In this document: one piece after another, positions 42,963 through 51,284 of the stretch
Layout: every line of letters starts with the position of its first letter
Position numbering within the stretch: position 1 is the stretch's first letter
Virus record (IMG/VR): IMGVR_UViG_3300021077_000136
Location: 1-64,000 of that record
Length of the DNA: 64,000 nt
Source of the DNA: a virus
Strand: one strand, 5' to 3'
Translations under genes and position numbers: made by a program
Notes under the pieces: model-generated
Told to the model about the DNA's origin: nothing
The model's input: the letters and a program-made list of their open reading frames with translations, nothing else
The model's database searches: none

Positions 42963-43258
42963 TTAATCACATCTTGTTCAATAAATCCATACTTAGCCAT
43001 TCTACTATTCAAGCGTTCTTGCCCACCTTTAGCCAGGAACTTTTGGTATTTTTCCATACCAATATTGTATCCTTCTTCATCATATAAGAAACCCTCTTGA
43101 TCTTCTGTTTCGGCAATGGCGGTTATTGCAAGCTGCCTCTTGTTATTACGATCAATATCAACAACCATAGCCAAGCCTAGAGGATGAAGAACCTTTCGAT
43201 TGATTTCAAATATCAAACCATTATCTATTAGGTATTTAGGATACTTACTTGATTCCAT
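42959..43258 (-). CDS. Hypothetical protein, 99 aa
   Basis: An alpha/beta protein with a central beta hairpin (RQLAITAIAET). No motif recognised. It overlaps the upstream gene by 14 bp. Confidence 0.6.
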   Translation of the reverse strand: MESSKYPKYLIDNGLIFEINRKVLHPLGLAMVVDIDRNNKRQLAITAIAETEDQEGFLYDEEGYNIGMEKYQKFLAKGGQERLNSRMAKYGFIEQDVIK

Positions 43259-44729
43259 CTGATCCTTTTAGTGGACGAACTTCACCATGAAGTCTCTTAT
43301 ATATACTATCAACAACCCTACGGCGAACCCTTTGCAGATTCACAAGAGAATACATCTCGTAATGAGGTGGTATTCTAAAATGAGTAACTCTTACCTGGGT
43401 ATTTTGAGGTACAGTACTCTTCATTTTTATATTGGAAAATGTATAATATTCTACTTCTGATAATAATGACTTACCACTTTCATCAGTAATATCGCAAAGC
43501 AAACCAATGAAGCATGGACCGTTGCACTTAGCCCCCACGAATATCTCGTAGGTATTATTGGAAACAAGTCCACTTTCTCTTACGTATGAGTTGTATTCGC
43601 TGGTTCCCAAAAACAGATTTAGGCAGGGATCGAGTAGAGAAAATACTTCAATGAGATGACCTTCGTCATCTACCACCTCAAATGGCAAACGGCTTTCAAT
43701 AAGCTGAATATACTTTTGGAAAATCAAACTTTGTATTGGCCGTTCACCAAGCGATTTACCATGGATAAGATATCCAATCATTCCTGCAGGATCTTGATTA
43801 AGAAGAGATTCGAATGCTTGGTACATCAAATACTTTTTGATAATCTTAGACATTGGCAACTTTGAAAAATTTGCCTTCTGAGCAGAAATAACAGACTTAG
43901 CAATCTTCAATTCCCTATTATATTTTTCCGTTTGCTCAATTTTGATATCTGGATTTATCTCTTGCGCATCCAGTCTGTCTTGAAATTCAGGAACGTGTGA
44001 ACCATATGAATTGCTAATCGGAGCATTCAAACTCACAGTAGAACCAGAGCTTTGTCCTAAAGGATGCGCCATCGCATCCAGCTCAGGCATTATTCCAAAC
44101 CAAGAGCAGGTATCGTATGGGCAACTAACTCGAATTGACTCGTTGGATTTCAAATACGATTCTGGAATGAATCTTTCGCATCCAGGACATCTACAACCTC
44201 TCCTAGAATGTATTGAAAATACCTTCCTAAGTCTGTAGGCGTATTCATCCCTGGAGCCTCTATTCTTGGTAGTTTCAAGCCGAATACTTTCTTGAGTACA
44301 TGTTTGGCAACGAAGCATCTTCCCGTCATAGACCAAATATTCGCGCTCCCCCAACGCCTTACAGGCTGGACAAATTGGAATTGAGATCTTCTTTATGAAA
44401 TCTACATCTGACTTCAGACTATCAGCTAATTTTGAAAGGCAGGTGAGAAGATAAGGTCCAATGCTTCTACCAGATCTCCAGTGCTGGCTCTTGAATATAA
44501 ATGTGTATATACCTTTGCGCAGGGTGGTAGCTGCATATTCCTTGAATGCAGATAAAGCAACACCATGTCCAGCTCCATAGACATAAGATGAAAGGGTATG
44601 GACCCTTGAAGAAAAATGATCCATCAATTCATCAACTAACGAATCAGGAACATTTTCCCATGATCTAATGTCGTCTTCAGCTAGCTTTGATGCATTACTA
44701 TTGATGTTATTGATTGGATTGATTTCCAA
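43245..44729 (-). CDS. Zinc-finger protein, 494 aa, unknown
   Basis: A TTG start (44729) with a weak SD and a candidate promoter immediately upstream. Two zinc sites are visible: CPAC with CQTC, then CPGC with CPYDTC. An N-terminal helical region (TLRKGIYTFI, SIGPYLLTCL) vaguely recalls a sigma-factor region 2; that link is weak. The C-terminal part is beta-rich. It could be a transcription or DNA-binding factor. Confidence 0.55.
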   Translation of the reverse strand: MEINPINNINSNASKLAEDDIRSWENVPDSLVDELMDHFSSRVHTLSSYVYGAGHGVALSAFKEYAATTLRKGIYTFIFKSQHWRSGRSIGPYLLTCLSKLADSLKSDVDFIKKISIPICPACKALGEREYLVYDGKMLRCQTCTQESIRLETTKNRGSRDEYAYRLRKVFSIHSRRGCRCPGCERFIPESYLKSNESIRVSCPYDTCSWFGIMPELDAMAHPLGQSSGSTVSLNAPISNSYGSHVPEFQDRLDAQEINPDIKIEQTEKYNRELKIAKSVISAQKANFSKLPMSKIIKKYLMYQAFESLLNQDPAGMIGYLIHGKSLGERPIQSLIFQKYIQLIESRLPFEVVDDEGHLIEVFSLLDPCLNLFLGTSEYNSYVRESGLVSNNTYEIFVGAKCNGPCFIGLLCDITDESGKSLLSEVEYYTFSNIKMKSTVPQNTQVRVTHFRIPPHYEMYSLVNLQRVRRRVVDSIYKRLHGEVRPLKGSDGIK

Positions 44730-44921
44730 ATTACACCGAATAAATTATATAGAGATACCAAGGATAGTAAATCTATCCGTCCGCGTAGCATCTCTCGACG
44801 GCCATCTTCAGGCCATCAATATTCCGAGTATATAGAAGCTAGAGATAGTGCCCAAGCAAACAGCTCGAAACTTGTTGCATACTGCACCAAAGCCTATCGT
44901 GTTGCAACCATGGATGTTTTA
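44730..44921. other. 192-bp gap with candidate promoter and hairpins
   Basis: Between the DUF192 gene stop and the TTG start of the zinc-finger protein. A possible minus-strand promoter has -35 AGTAAA (reverse TTTACT, 44766-44771), 16 bp, and -10 ATTATA (reverse TATAAT, 44744-44749). Its transcript would start only a few bases before the gene. A GTTGCA/TGCAAC inverted repeat and a GGCC/GGCC hairpin are also present. No tRNA could be folded, and a plus-strand frame here lacks a start. Confidence 0.4.
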
Positions 44922-45311
44922 TCAAAAAGAAACACCGTACTTTCGTTGGCGTTCTGCCGTAATTTCGGTGGGGGTAAACCCTACATAATCTCCAATGCTT
45001 AGGCCTAAATTGGCCGCAGTACCAGCAGGAAGCTCAACTACAAGATCTGCCGGCTCGTTAGGCCCAACCAATTTCGTCGAAAATGGCTCTCCTTTAAATA
45101 TTCCGACAACACAATTTCCTCTACAGAATACGATGTCTAATGGACTTATGGTATTCTTCATCCAGAATTTCCTGGTGGCTGCACGTCTGTATGGAAACGC
45201 CATAATTGGAGGTGGCCATTTTTGATACATCAATCCCTGACATTGCTCAGATTCAGTAACAGCAACTAGAGTAGGAAATACTTGACCCTTGATACTGATT
45301 ACATCACTCAT
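44922..45311 (-). CDS. DUF192 family protein
   Basis: 129 residues with the family signature: CQGLMYQK, then FWMKNTISPLDIVFCRGN, then later strands. DUF192 proteins are small beta-barrels found in many bacteria; function unproven. No signal peptide here, unlike many relatives. It overlaps the upstream large gene by 8 bp. Confidence 0.8.
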   Translation of the reverse strand: MSDVISIKGQVFPTLVAVTESEQCQGLMYQKWPPPIMAFPYRRAATRKFWMKNTISPLDIVFCRGNCVVGIFKGEPFSTKLVGPNEPADLVVELPAGTAANLGLSIGDYVGFTPTEITAERQRKYGVSF

Positions 45312-47205
45312 TCTTTCCTTCTAATGTATTGGATGTTTCAGTAATTGAACCTTCTAATTCATGAAGCTTTTGAATACCCATTCGATCAGTTTCCAAATAT
45401 CTCTGCATCATTCTCAAAGCATTGATATCAAGAGTTGGAATTAAATCATATGGCATTCTATCATGCTTCTGCTTTCGATAAGCCTTCTCAATTCTCATGC
45501 TTGAGTTATACATATCTGCTAAATCTGCAAGAGCTTCATAGCAATTAATTAGTGAATCATAAAATAATTCGCTAGTAGCTGATAAGCGTCTGAAATTCAA
45601 ATGTCTATCTTCAAGCGTATCCATCATACCCTGCAAACCATTTCTGGCCTGACGAATGTTTCGGCTAATCATCAATCGTAGATTCCTATCTCGTCTAGGT
45701 ATGATGTGAGTAATCATACGTTTAATGAATCTAGAAGCCGAAGTACTTGCTTGAGAAATCTTAGCCGTTGTAATATCTCGATACTTAGAAAATTCTGCCT
45801 TGGCAAAATTATCAGCTTGTGAATTTACATCGCCTTCATTTATTGTTGTAACATCCGGTGGTTGTACAGATGCCATATATTCAATTGATTTTATAGCACC
45901 AACAGATTTCAAAAATTCAAGATAATCAAATTCGTAATCTTCACCATTACGAATTTTTGATACCATCAACTCTCCAAGCTTATAAGCTGTTCGATATTCT
46001 TGTTTAACTCTAGAACCCCATGGCTCTGCTAAGTTGCTCAGAATAACATCATGAGACTCTCTAATTAGAGCATCAACATTACCATATAGATATTTAGCTA
46101 TTTCTCGATAGCGATTTTCATATTGAGCCTGCTCAAAATCAGAATCAATAAATTCACTCTTTGGAGCTTCTGGTACTGGAGCTACAGGGATTTTCCTCTT
46201 CCTTCTAGTTCTGCCAGGACTGCCAGGACTTACTCTTCGCGATGGAGTGGAAGCTTTCTCTGGTTCTGCTGCTACCTCTGGTGATGGCTCTTTTGATAGC
46301 TCCTTCTTCAAATCTTCTTCTGAAGGAAGTTTGATTGGCTTATCGCTCAATGGAGGTTTATCATCTTTGGTTTTTGGAACCGCTTCCGGAAGCGGTTCAT
46401 TGATAACGCTTTGTGCATCATCTATTCCCTCAAGAATAACCTTTCTCTGAGTAGAATATATAAGTGGCTTTACTTTCTCTGGTTTTTTCTTCAGCTCTTC
46501 TTTCAATGTTTCCAATTGATTATTTGTGGAAACTAACATTTCTTCTATGTTTTTTCTGAACTCTCCGAAGAATGAAGATTTAGCATCGCTGTACAATTGT
46601 TTAGCGATATAAATAGAATCTAGCAATGAAGACTCACCCATAGTAAGAACGTTATCTTCAATATCCCTAAGATTTTTATCTATTCTTGCTAGTGACTTCA
46701 ATAAATATAGTCTTTGCCCACGATTCTTTTCACTTACAAAAGGATTATAGGCTGTTATGTAAGTCCATATTCTTGTTAGCGGATTACTTGCCGTCTTTAA
46801 AAACTCATCCACAACTGCAGCCGCTGCTACCTGTTGAGCATTATCATTGGAAGGTACAACAGGCGTTGGAGCTTGCTCTTGAACTTGCTTTAATTTATCA
46901 GCTCTTTGGGTACGAGATACTGAATAATTATCCTGCAATGCTTTGATTTGTCGAAGTGTTTGAATAATATCTGATAACTCTTGGACAGCAGAATCCCCAG
47001 TTGTAGGAATTACATCTGGAATTGGCTGCGTAAGATTGAACTTATCAACACCAAGATCTGGCGATGGGCCACCATTCCATCCCTTCTTCAAAGCAATTAG
47101 TAGGGTTATAAGCTTAGAGGTACGCCTATTTATCAAATCCTTGCTATTGACAATTGCCTTTTGCTGAGGATTTTTTCTTTCCTGTCTAGCGTAAACTTCG
47201 ATCAT
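45304..47205 (-). CDS. Large helical protein with a Pro/charged linker, 633 aa
   Basis: Mostly helical (coiled-coil-like early and late regions) with a central disordered linker rich in Pro, Glu, Lys and Ser (about residues 265-350). The C-terminal third is basic and helical. There is no catalytic motif. Size and architecture resemble internal virion or scaffold proteins; an analogous layout is seen in the 747-aa protein at 54.6 kb. Function unknown. Confidence 0.55.
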   Translation of the reverse strand: MIEVYARQERKNPQQKAIVNSKDLINRRTSKLITLLIALKKGWNGGPSPDLGVDKFNLTQPIPDVIPTTGDSAVQELSDIIQTLRQIKALQDNYSVSRTQRADKLKQVQEQAPTPVVPSNDNAQQVAAAAVVDEFLKTASNPLTRIWTYITAYNPFVSEKNRGQRLYLLKSLARIDKNLRDIEDNVLTMGESSLLDSIYIAKQLYSDAKSSFFGEFRKNIEEMLVSTNNQLETLKEELKKKPEKVKPLIYSTQRKVILEGIDDAQSVINEPLPEAVPKTKDDKPPLSDKPIKLPSEEDLKKELSKEPSPEVAAEPEKASTPSRRVSPGSPGRTRRKRKIPVAPVPEAPKSEFIDSDFEQAQYENRYREIAKYLYGNVDALIRESHDVILSNLAEPWGSRVKQEYRTAYKLGELMVSKIRNGEDYEFDYLEFLKSVGAIKSIEYMASVQPPDVTTINEGDVNSQADNFAKAEFSKYRDITTAKISQASTSASRFIKRMITHIIPRRDRNLRLMISRNIRQARNGLQGMMDTLEDRHLNFRRLSATSELFYDSLINCYEALADLADMYNSSMRIEKAYRKQKHDRMPYDLIPTLDINALRMMQRYLETDRMGIQKLHELEGSITETSNTLEGKNE

Positions 47206-47232
47206 ACACTAATGTTTAAATACACCCTAAAT

Positions 47233-47508
47233 TTACCAAAGTAGAGGGATACCTGTCTTTCTAGATTTACCGCATCTGGTACATATTCTAGTCAAACCAT
47301 CAGCGGATTCCAGATCATAGAATTTTCTTATTGTCATTTTTCTAGACTTGCTGAAAATAGGCTTATAATCTTCTTTGATATTTATAGGTATTTTGAATTT
47401 TATGTTTTCACGTATTAAAAATACCGCCATTGAAGAATCTGCATAACACCTAGAACAACGAACTCGATTAGCTAGCAACCTAATTTTGTTGGATATCCAA
47501 TTATTCAT
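47233..47508 (-). CDS. Small zinc-ribbon protein, about 91 aa
   Basis: Four cysteines in two pairs (CSRC near residue 20, CTRC near the C terminus) suggest one zinc site. ATG 47508 overlaps the clpP stop by 8 bp. Basic overall, so may bind nucleic acid. Confidence 0.6.
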   Translation of the reverse strand: MNNWISNKIRLLANRVRCSRCYADSSMAVFLIRENIKFKIPINIKEDYKPIFSKSRKMTIRKFYDLESADGLTRICTRCGKSRKTGIPLLW

Positions 47509-48199
47509 CTGTTTCTTCATCTGATTCTTCGGTATCCTCAGCAACATCTTCAACGTTATTGGTACTACCCTTCTTAACTTCCCTCTTGAGCAGTTCTGGT
47601 TGTTTTTTTGCTGTAGGTAGAATTTTATCTATCAAGCCATATTCGAGGGCTTCATTTGCTGATAGATACTTATCCATCTTAGTATCTCTTTTAATCTTGG
47701 CTTTGGTATGTCCAGTGTGTCTTGCCAGTATCTCGGTAAGACGATCTTGAAGTTCTTTGAGTTCTTTTGTGCCTATTTCTATTTCGGCATTTGAGCCAGC
47801 CAGACCTTCGACTTGAATTTGGTGAATCATGATTCTGGCATTAGGCATTGCGTAACGCATACCCGCCGACCCCGAGGCTAGAAGTATTGCCGACGCCGAA
47901 CTTGCTTCGCCAATACAAACCGTCTCTACCGGGGCCTTGACTCTCTGAATCATATCATAAATAGCAAAGAAACCCTGAGCTAACCCGCCGGGACTATTGA
48001 TCCATAGCTTTATTTTCTGCTCGCTATTTTCCCTGTCTAGTAAAAATATCAATGAGGTAATTTCACTAGTAACTTCCTCGTCTATTTCACAATCTAAACA
48101 AATCACTCGGTCTTTCATCAGCCGAGATGACACATCGTATATCCGTTCTCCGTCCTTAGTCTTCTCAAAAAAAATTGGATTAAGATTGGTTTTCCGCAT
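47501..48199 (-). CDS. clpP: ClpP-type serine protease
   Basis: About 232 residues. The catalytic triad is present: Ser in CIGEASSASA, His in RIMIHQIQVEG, Asp in KRDTKMDKYLSANEALEYG. ClpP forms a barrel that degrades proteins fed by AAA unfoldases. The C terminus carries an extra acidic tail (about 30 residues) beyond host ClpP, which could alter partner binding. No ClpX/ClpA is seen in the window, so it would use host unfoldases or the phage AAA ATPase at 31.8 kb. ATG 48199 is preferred because GAGG lies at good spacing. Confidence 0.93.
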   Translation of the reverse strand: MRKTNLNPIFFEKTKDGERIYDVSSRLMKDRVICLDCEIDEEVTSEITSLIFLLDRENSEQKIKLWINSPGGLAQGFFAIYDMIQRVKAPVETVCIGEASSASAILLASGSAGMRYAMPNARIMIHQIQVEGLAGSNAEIEIGTKELKELQDRLTEILARHTGHTKAKIKRDTKMDKYLSANEALEYGLIDKILPTAKKQPELLKREVKKGSTNNVEDVAEDTEESDEETDE

Positions 48200-48280
48200 A
48201 TTTAGCCTCAACGAGATACTGCGTTATTGCTCTGTAGGTTCAAGACGGCATATATTCCAATATACCTGTAATTATCAACT

Positions 48281-48616
48281 CTATCTGCGCACTTCTGAGA
48301 GTTCTGCACAACACACACAAATGGTTACACCTGGAATAGCCTCCAGGCGTTTTACTTCGATCGGCTCTCCGCACTCAGAACAATCCCCATATTCGCCTCT
48401 TGATATCATCTCAATCGCCTCATCGATTATCCTAAGCTTCGTAAGATTGTTTTTTGACAATCGATTCTGAATATTGACCAAGCTTTGTCCTTGAAGTTGA
48501 TCAACGGCATCTCCATCAATATCAATTTCATAATCAGAATTCTCAAGCGTTCTAATAATCTGCGCTCTAAGCTCTGAGTATTTCTTCAACAGGTTTTTCT
48601 TCTCTCGTACTTTCAT
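48281..48616 (-). CDS. DksA/TraR-type zinc-finger protein
   Basis: About 111 residues. Helical N terminus, then the DksA-type finger RGEYGDCSECGEPIEVKRL, later TICVCCAE, giving C-x2-C-x17-C-x2-C. DksA and TraR bind the RNA polymerase secondary channel and alter promoter choice. A phage copy may redirect host transcription. ATG 48616 follows the SD AAGGAG. Confidence 0.85.
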   Translation of the reverse strand: MKVREKKNLLKKYSELRAQIIRTLENSDYEIDIDGDAVDQLQGQSLVNIQNRLSKNNLTKLRIIDEAIEMISRGEYGDCSECGEPIEVKRLEAIPGVTICVCCAELSEVRR

Positions 48617-48698
48617 GTTCTCCTTTTGCATTCACCGCGATATTGGCTCTCGACACTTTAGAATATGCATAGACCTATCAGCCGGCCAATGCCTTAAA

Positions 48699-48734
48699 CA
48701 GCAAAAGCCGGAGTGGTTAGCTCCGGCTTTGCTG
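48699..48734 (-). terminator. Terminator after the 48753 gene
   Basis: A 10-bp GC-rich stem (AAAGCCGGAG / CTCCGGCTTT) around a 7-base loop, extended by CAGC/GCTG with a bulge. On the minus strand it is followed by TTTT and a T-rich stretch. Good intrinsic terminator shape; it closes a single-gene unit. Confidence 0.7.
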
Positions 48735-48752
48735 GGCGATTAGCTTTGCTGA

Positions 48753-49334
48753 TTACGCAGATGCTCGCTTGATCACTTTGAGGTCTTCTGCCCTTATAGC
48801 CTCGGCCTTCTTCAGCTTCGGTTTTGGCGTCTTGACATTCTTGTCAGCACGCTCATCAAAGAGAATCGAGAAAAGATCATCGTCTTGATATGTTACACCA
48901 TTGGCAGTAAAGCCTTTGATGCCGTTTCCGTAAACGATCCATCCGTGATACTCGGCCTTGACGGAAGTCGTCGTCGGACGAAATAGAGATGCAGGAACTG
49001 TAACGCTAATGCGTGAAGAATCCGACACTCCAGTGCCTTTGACTAGATAGAATCCTTGGCCACCCCCAACATCTTGCGAAGCAATTCTAGCACCAGATGG
49101 GTCAAAGATATTTTGCCCATATTCAACTGTGATTGACTTGCTATCGATACCTTCATGAGCTTTTGTAAAGCTACCGATAGCCGAATCTGCATCATCAGCT
49201 TGCACGCAGCCCATTACGATCTTCTTGTTTAGTAATGCTGAACAAACAAAGAACTTTGCTCTGGGGCCACGGGTTCCCTTTTCACCCTTCATGCCCTGTT
49301 CGGTGTTCTCAATTGCGTTATCTGAGTGAGACAT
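48753..49334 (-). CDS. Unknown protein in a single-gene transcription unit, 193 aa
   Basis: A beta-rich protein with a Gly/Asp-rich middle; the C-terminal 40 residues are basic (KTPKPKLKKAEAIRAE). It has its own promoter (49384-49412), a good SD (GGAG six bases upstream) and a terminator, an arrangement typical of an abundantly made protein. No family recognised; a virion or DNA-bound protein is possible. Confidence 0.65.
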   Translation of the reverse strand: MSHSDNAIENTEQGMKGEKGTRGPRAKFFVCSALLNKKIVMGCVQADDADSAIGSFTKAHEGIDSKSITVEYGQNIFDPSGARIASQDVGGGQGFYLVKGTGVSDSSRISVTVPASLFRPTTTSVKAEYHGWIVYGNGIKGFTANGVTYQDDDLFSILFDERADKNVKTPKPKLKKAEAIRAEDLKVIKRASA

Positions 49335-49383
49335 ACACTACTCCGTTCTGTCTTTGAATTAGGCTTATCGCCCAGTATTCGTG

Positions 49384-49412
49384 ATATTACTCAATTCGAA
49401 GATTAGAGTCAA
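49384..49412 (-). promoter_or_regulatory. Sigma-70-type promoter for the 48753 gene
   Basis: On the minus strand: -35 TTGACT (49412-49407), a 17-bp spacer and -10 TAATAT (49389-49384, 4 of 6 matches). Predicted leader about 43 bases. The -35 overlaps the TGA stop of the HU-like gene, as at the small heat-shock promoter. Confidence 0.6.
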
Positions 49413-49729
49413 GAATTATCATCATCCTTTTGTCGAAAACGTTCTTGGCGATCCTGAATAAGACTGGTGAATGCTTCGTGTGGATGAAACTTGACCGACT
49501 TTATCGAGCGTAACTTCCTTATCATACCTGTGCGTACATTGTACGCAAGATGAGCCCTACGTACATGTGGGCTCAAGGTACCAAACCTACGTGCAGTAAC
49601 CACCTGATCATTCACCAAGTCATTGGCGATCTGCTCAATGATTATACCGACCGCTTGGTAAATTTTACGATGCGAAATGCTGCCGCCCAATCTTTCATGG
49701 ATGGCATTCGCTAAATCAACTCGATTCAT
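49409..49729 (-). CDS. HU/IHF-family DNA-binding protein
   Basis: 106 residues following the HU pattern: NRVDLANAI helix, AVGIIIEQIA, then the RRFGTLSPHVR strand and the TGMIRKL arm with KFHPHEAF. It bends or compacts DNA. The C-terminal tail is acidic. It overlaps the SPOUT gene by 4 bp. Confidence 0.85.
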   Translation of the reverse strand: MNRVDLANAIHERLGGSISHRKIYQAVGIIIEQIANDLVNDQVVTARRFGTLSPHVRRAHLAYNVRTGMIRKLRSIKSVKFHPHEAFTSLIQDRQERFRQKDDDNS

Positions 49730-50040
49730 GCTAGTCCAAGTTCAGCGGCCAATTCGGCGTTCTCAGGGAAATCAAACCGCTGTTCGGCCAGACAATCGGC
49801 AATAGTAAGATCCGGTAATAGTTTCACTTGTCTATCATATAGCACAAGATAGACTGCCGCAGCTAAATTAACACAATGCTTAGTTGGAATGACTACAAAT
49901 CGATGACACTCCTTAAGAACTGATTGCGGAATTGATCCGTCCTCTGGGCCGAAAATGTACAGCGCCTTCGGATTCACCATTGCTACCGCCGGAGTAACTC
50001 CCAATCGCTTGGCGTTCTTCCCATAAATCTCTGATTTCAT
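49726..50040 (-). CDS. Half-size SPOUT (TrmH/SpoU) RNA methyltransferase-like protein
   Basis: Only 104 residues, with the C-terminal SPOUT knot motifs: LYIFGPEDGSIPQSVL (motif 2) and FVVIPTKHCVNLAAAVYLVLY (motif 3, with Asn in place of the usual Ser-Leu-Asn start). The N-terminal half and motif 1 are missing compared with the roughly 155-residue TrmL. The knot binds SAM and forms dimers, so it may bind RNA or SAM without catalysis. The frame shows no frameshift. Confidence 0.75.
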   Translation of the reverse strand: MKSEIYGKNAKRLGVTPAVAMVNPKALYIFGPEDGSIPQSVLKECHRFVVIPTKHCVNLAAAVYLVLYDRQVKLLPDLTIADCLAEQRFDFPENAELAAELGLA

Positions 50041-50330
50041 ACTATTTGTCTTTTGCTTTCTCTATAAAGTTCAAATCTAAATTCTTGCGGAGTTCTTCCC
50101 TTCAATATTTCGTCAGAAAATGCCATCCGCTCCTCTTTGAAATCATCTAAAACAAGATTTCGACCAAGCCTGATCTCAAAGCAATTTATGCAAATCATAT
50201 CCCTTGGACAATCTGAATACGCTTTCCATAACTCATTTTTAACTGCAAAGTAATCAGTCATACACATTTTACGAAAACAATCTTTACATTTATCTGAAAA
50301 TCGATATATTTCATCTTTTACTTCATGCAT
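50037..50330 (-). CDS. Small cysteine-rich protein, 97 aa
   Basis: Cysteine groups CKDCFRKMC and CPRDMICINCFEIRLGR suggest two zinc sites. The second resembles a short conserved motif in phage proteins ending in C-E-x-R-L-G-R; this memory is not verified. ATG 50330 has the SD AAGG eight bases upstream. It overlaps the radical SAM gene by 13 bp. Confidence 0.6.
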   Translation of the reverse strand: MHEVKDEIYRFSDKCKDCFRKMCMTDYFAVKNELWKAYSDCPRDMICINCFEIRLGRNLVLDDFKEERMAFSDEILKGRTPQEFRFELYRESKRQIV

Positions 50331-51187
50331 AAAGCACCTTCTTTGATCCATGAATAGCATACATCACCATTTTGGAACACTACAAGCTGTCTAACGAAAT
50401 CTTTCTTTGGATCATGTTTTGTAACGTAATCTGTCAATCTAAGAATATTCCCATTGAAATCATATACGCCACCGCCCCATACATGTCCGTGACACAACTT
50501 TGCATGTATATTAAGCCAACGCTTAATACCCCATAAACCAAGTCTAGATGGTGTATATTCATTACGAGTACCATCTGGATTACCAACTGGCCATGATGTT
50601 ATGTTTCTGTACCCAAGAGTTGTTGTTAGTTCAATAATTGATTTCTCATACGTCTTAGCATCACAAACTTCATCCTTACGAAGAAGTAGCGTTGCCCTCA
50701 CTCCAATTCCATATCTTTCTATGTTAGATCGAATATGTTTGAATGATGGATATGATTTCAATCCATATGCTTCAGCTTGCTTCTTATTATCAGTTGAATG
50801 AATTGATAAAGCAACATTACCCAACCCAAGGTCTTTCCATATCGGAAGCCATTGCTTGCAGAATTCTTCATCCCCTAGTAATATTCCATTTGAAAATAGA
50901 TTCACATTCGGGAAATATGCTCCCTGCGATGCACATTTTGAATATACTCCAAGTGCCGTTGTTACGTCTTTTGGTGAGCAAGTTGGTTCACCACTTGATG
51001 TCAATGATAAGCTCCATCCTCCATATCGAGCAGAAAGCTTAATCGCGGCCTCAAGATTCTTGAGATACAAATCAGTAGTTCGCGCTTGCTTTCTAAGATA
51101 TTTACCTGCGCAGAAAGCACAGTTTCCATTACATATTCCACTTCCAACCAAAGCTGAAACGCTATAAATCTTTTCTATACAGGCCAT
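50318..51187 (-). CDS. Radical SAM enzyme
   Basis: About 289 residues. The 4Fe-4S motif CNGNCAFC (C-x3-C-x2-C) is near residue 20, followed by the GGE-like SSGEPT and later strands of the partial TIM barrel. A C-terminal FQNGDVCYSW pattern suggests a second cluster or substrate site. Substrate unknown; it lies near an RNA-methylase remnant and could modify RNA, but that is conjecture. ATG 51187 is preferred to TTG 51205. Confidence 0.85.
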   Translation of the reverse strand: MACIEKIYSVSALVGSGICNGNCAFCAGKYLRKQARTTDLYLKNLEAAIKLSARYGGWSLSLTSSGEPTCSPKDVTTALGVYSKCASQGAYFPNVNLFSNGILLGDEEFCKQWLPIWKDLGLGNVALSIHSTDNKKQAEAYGLKSYPSFKHIRSNIERYGIGVRATLLLRKDEVCDAKTYEKSIIELTTTLGYRNITSWPVGNPDGTRNEYTPSRLGLWGIKRWLNIHAKLCHGHVWGGGVYDFNGNILRLTDYVTKHDPKKDFVRQLVVFQNGDVCYSWIKEGALCMK

Positions 51188-51229
51188 GTTAATTAATCCG
51201 GCCAATCAGGAGGCATCGACTTAAATGAC

Positions 51230-51265
51230 TAGGAGTCCTCAAATCTAAATGAAATGGGACTCCTA
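51230..51265 (-). terminator. Hairpin after the NADAR gene
   Basis: A 9-bp stem (TAGGAGTCC / GGACTCCTA) with an 18-base loop, directly after the NADAR gene stop. No T-run follows, so it may be a weak terminator or a processing/stability hairpin. Confidence 0.4.
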
Positions 51266-51284
51266 ATGGGAAATTTATAGAAAC

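Noticed and set aside
44740-45001. Long plus-strand frame across the gap and DUF192 gene
   Set aside because: It has no good start except an internal ATG and runs antisense to DUF192; likely chance.
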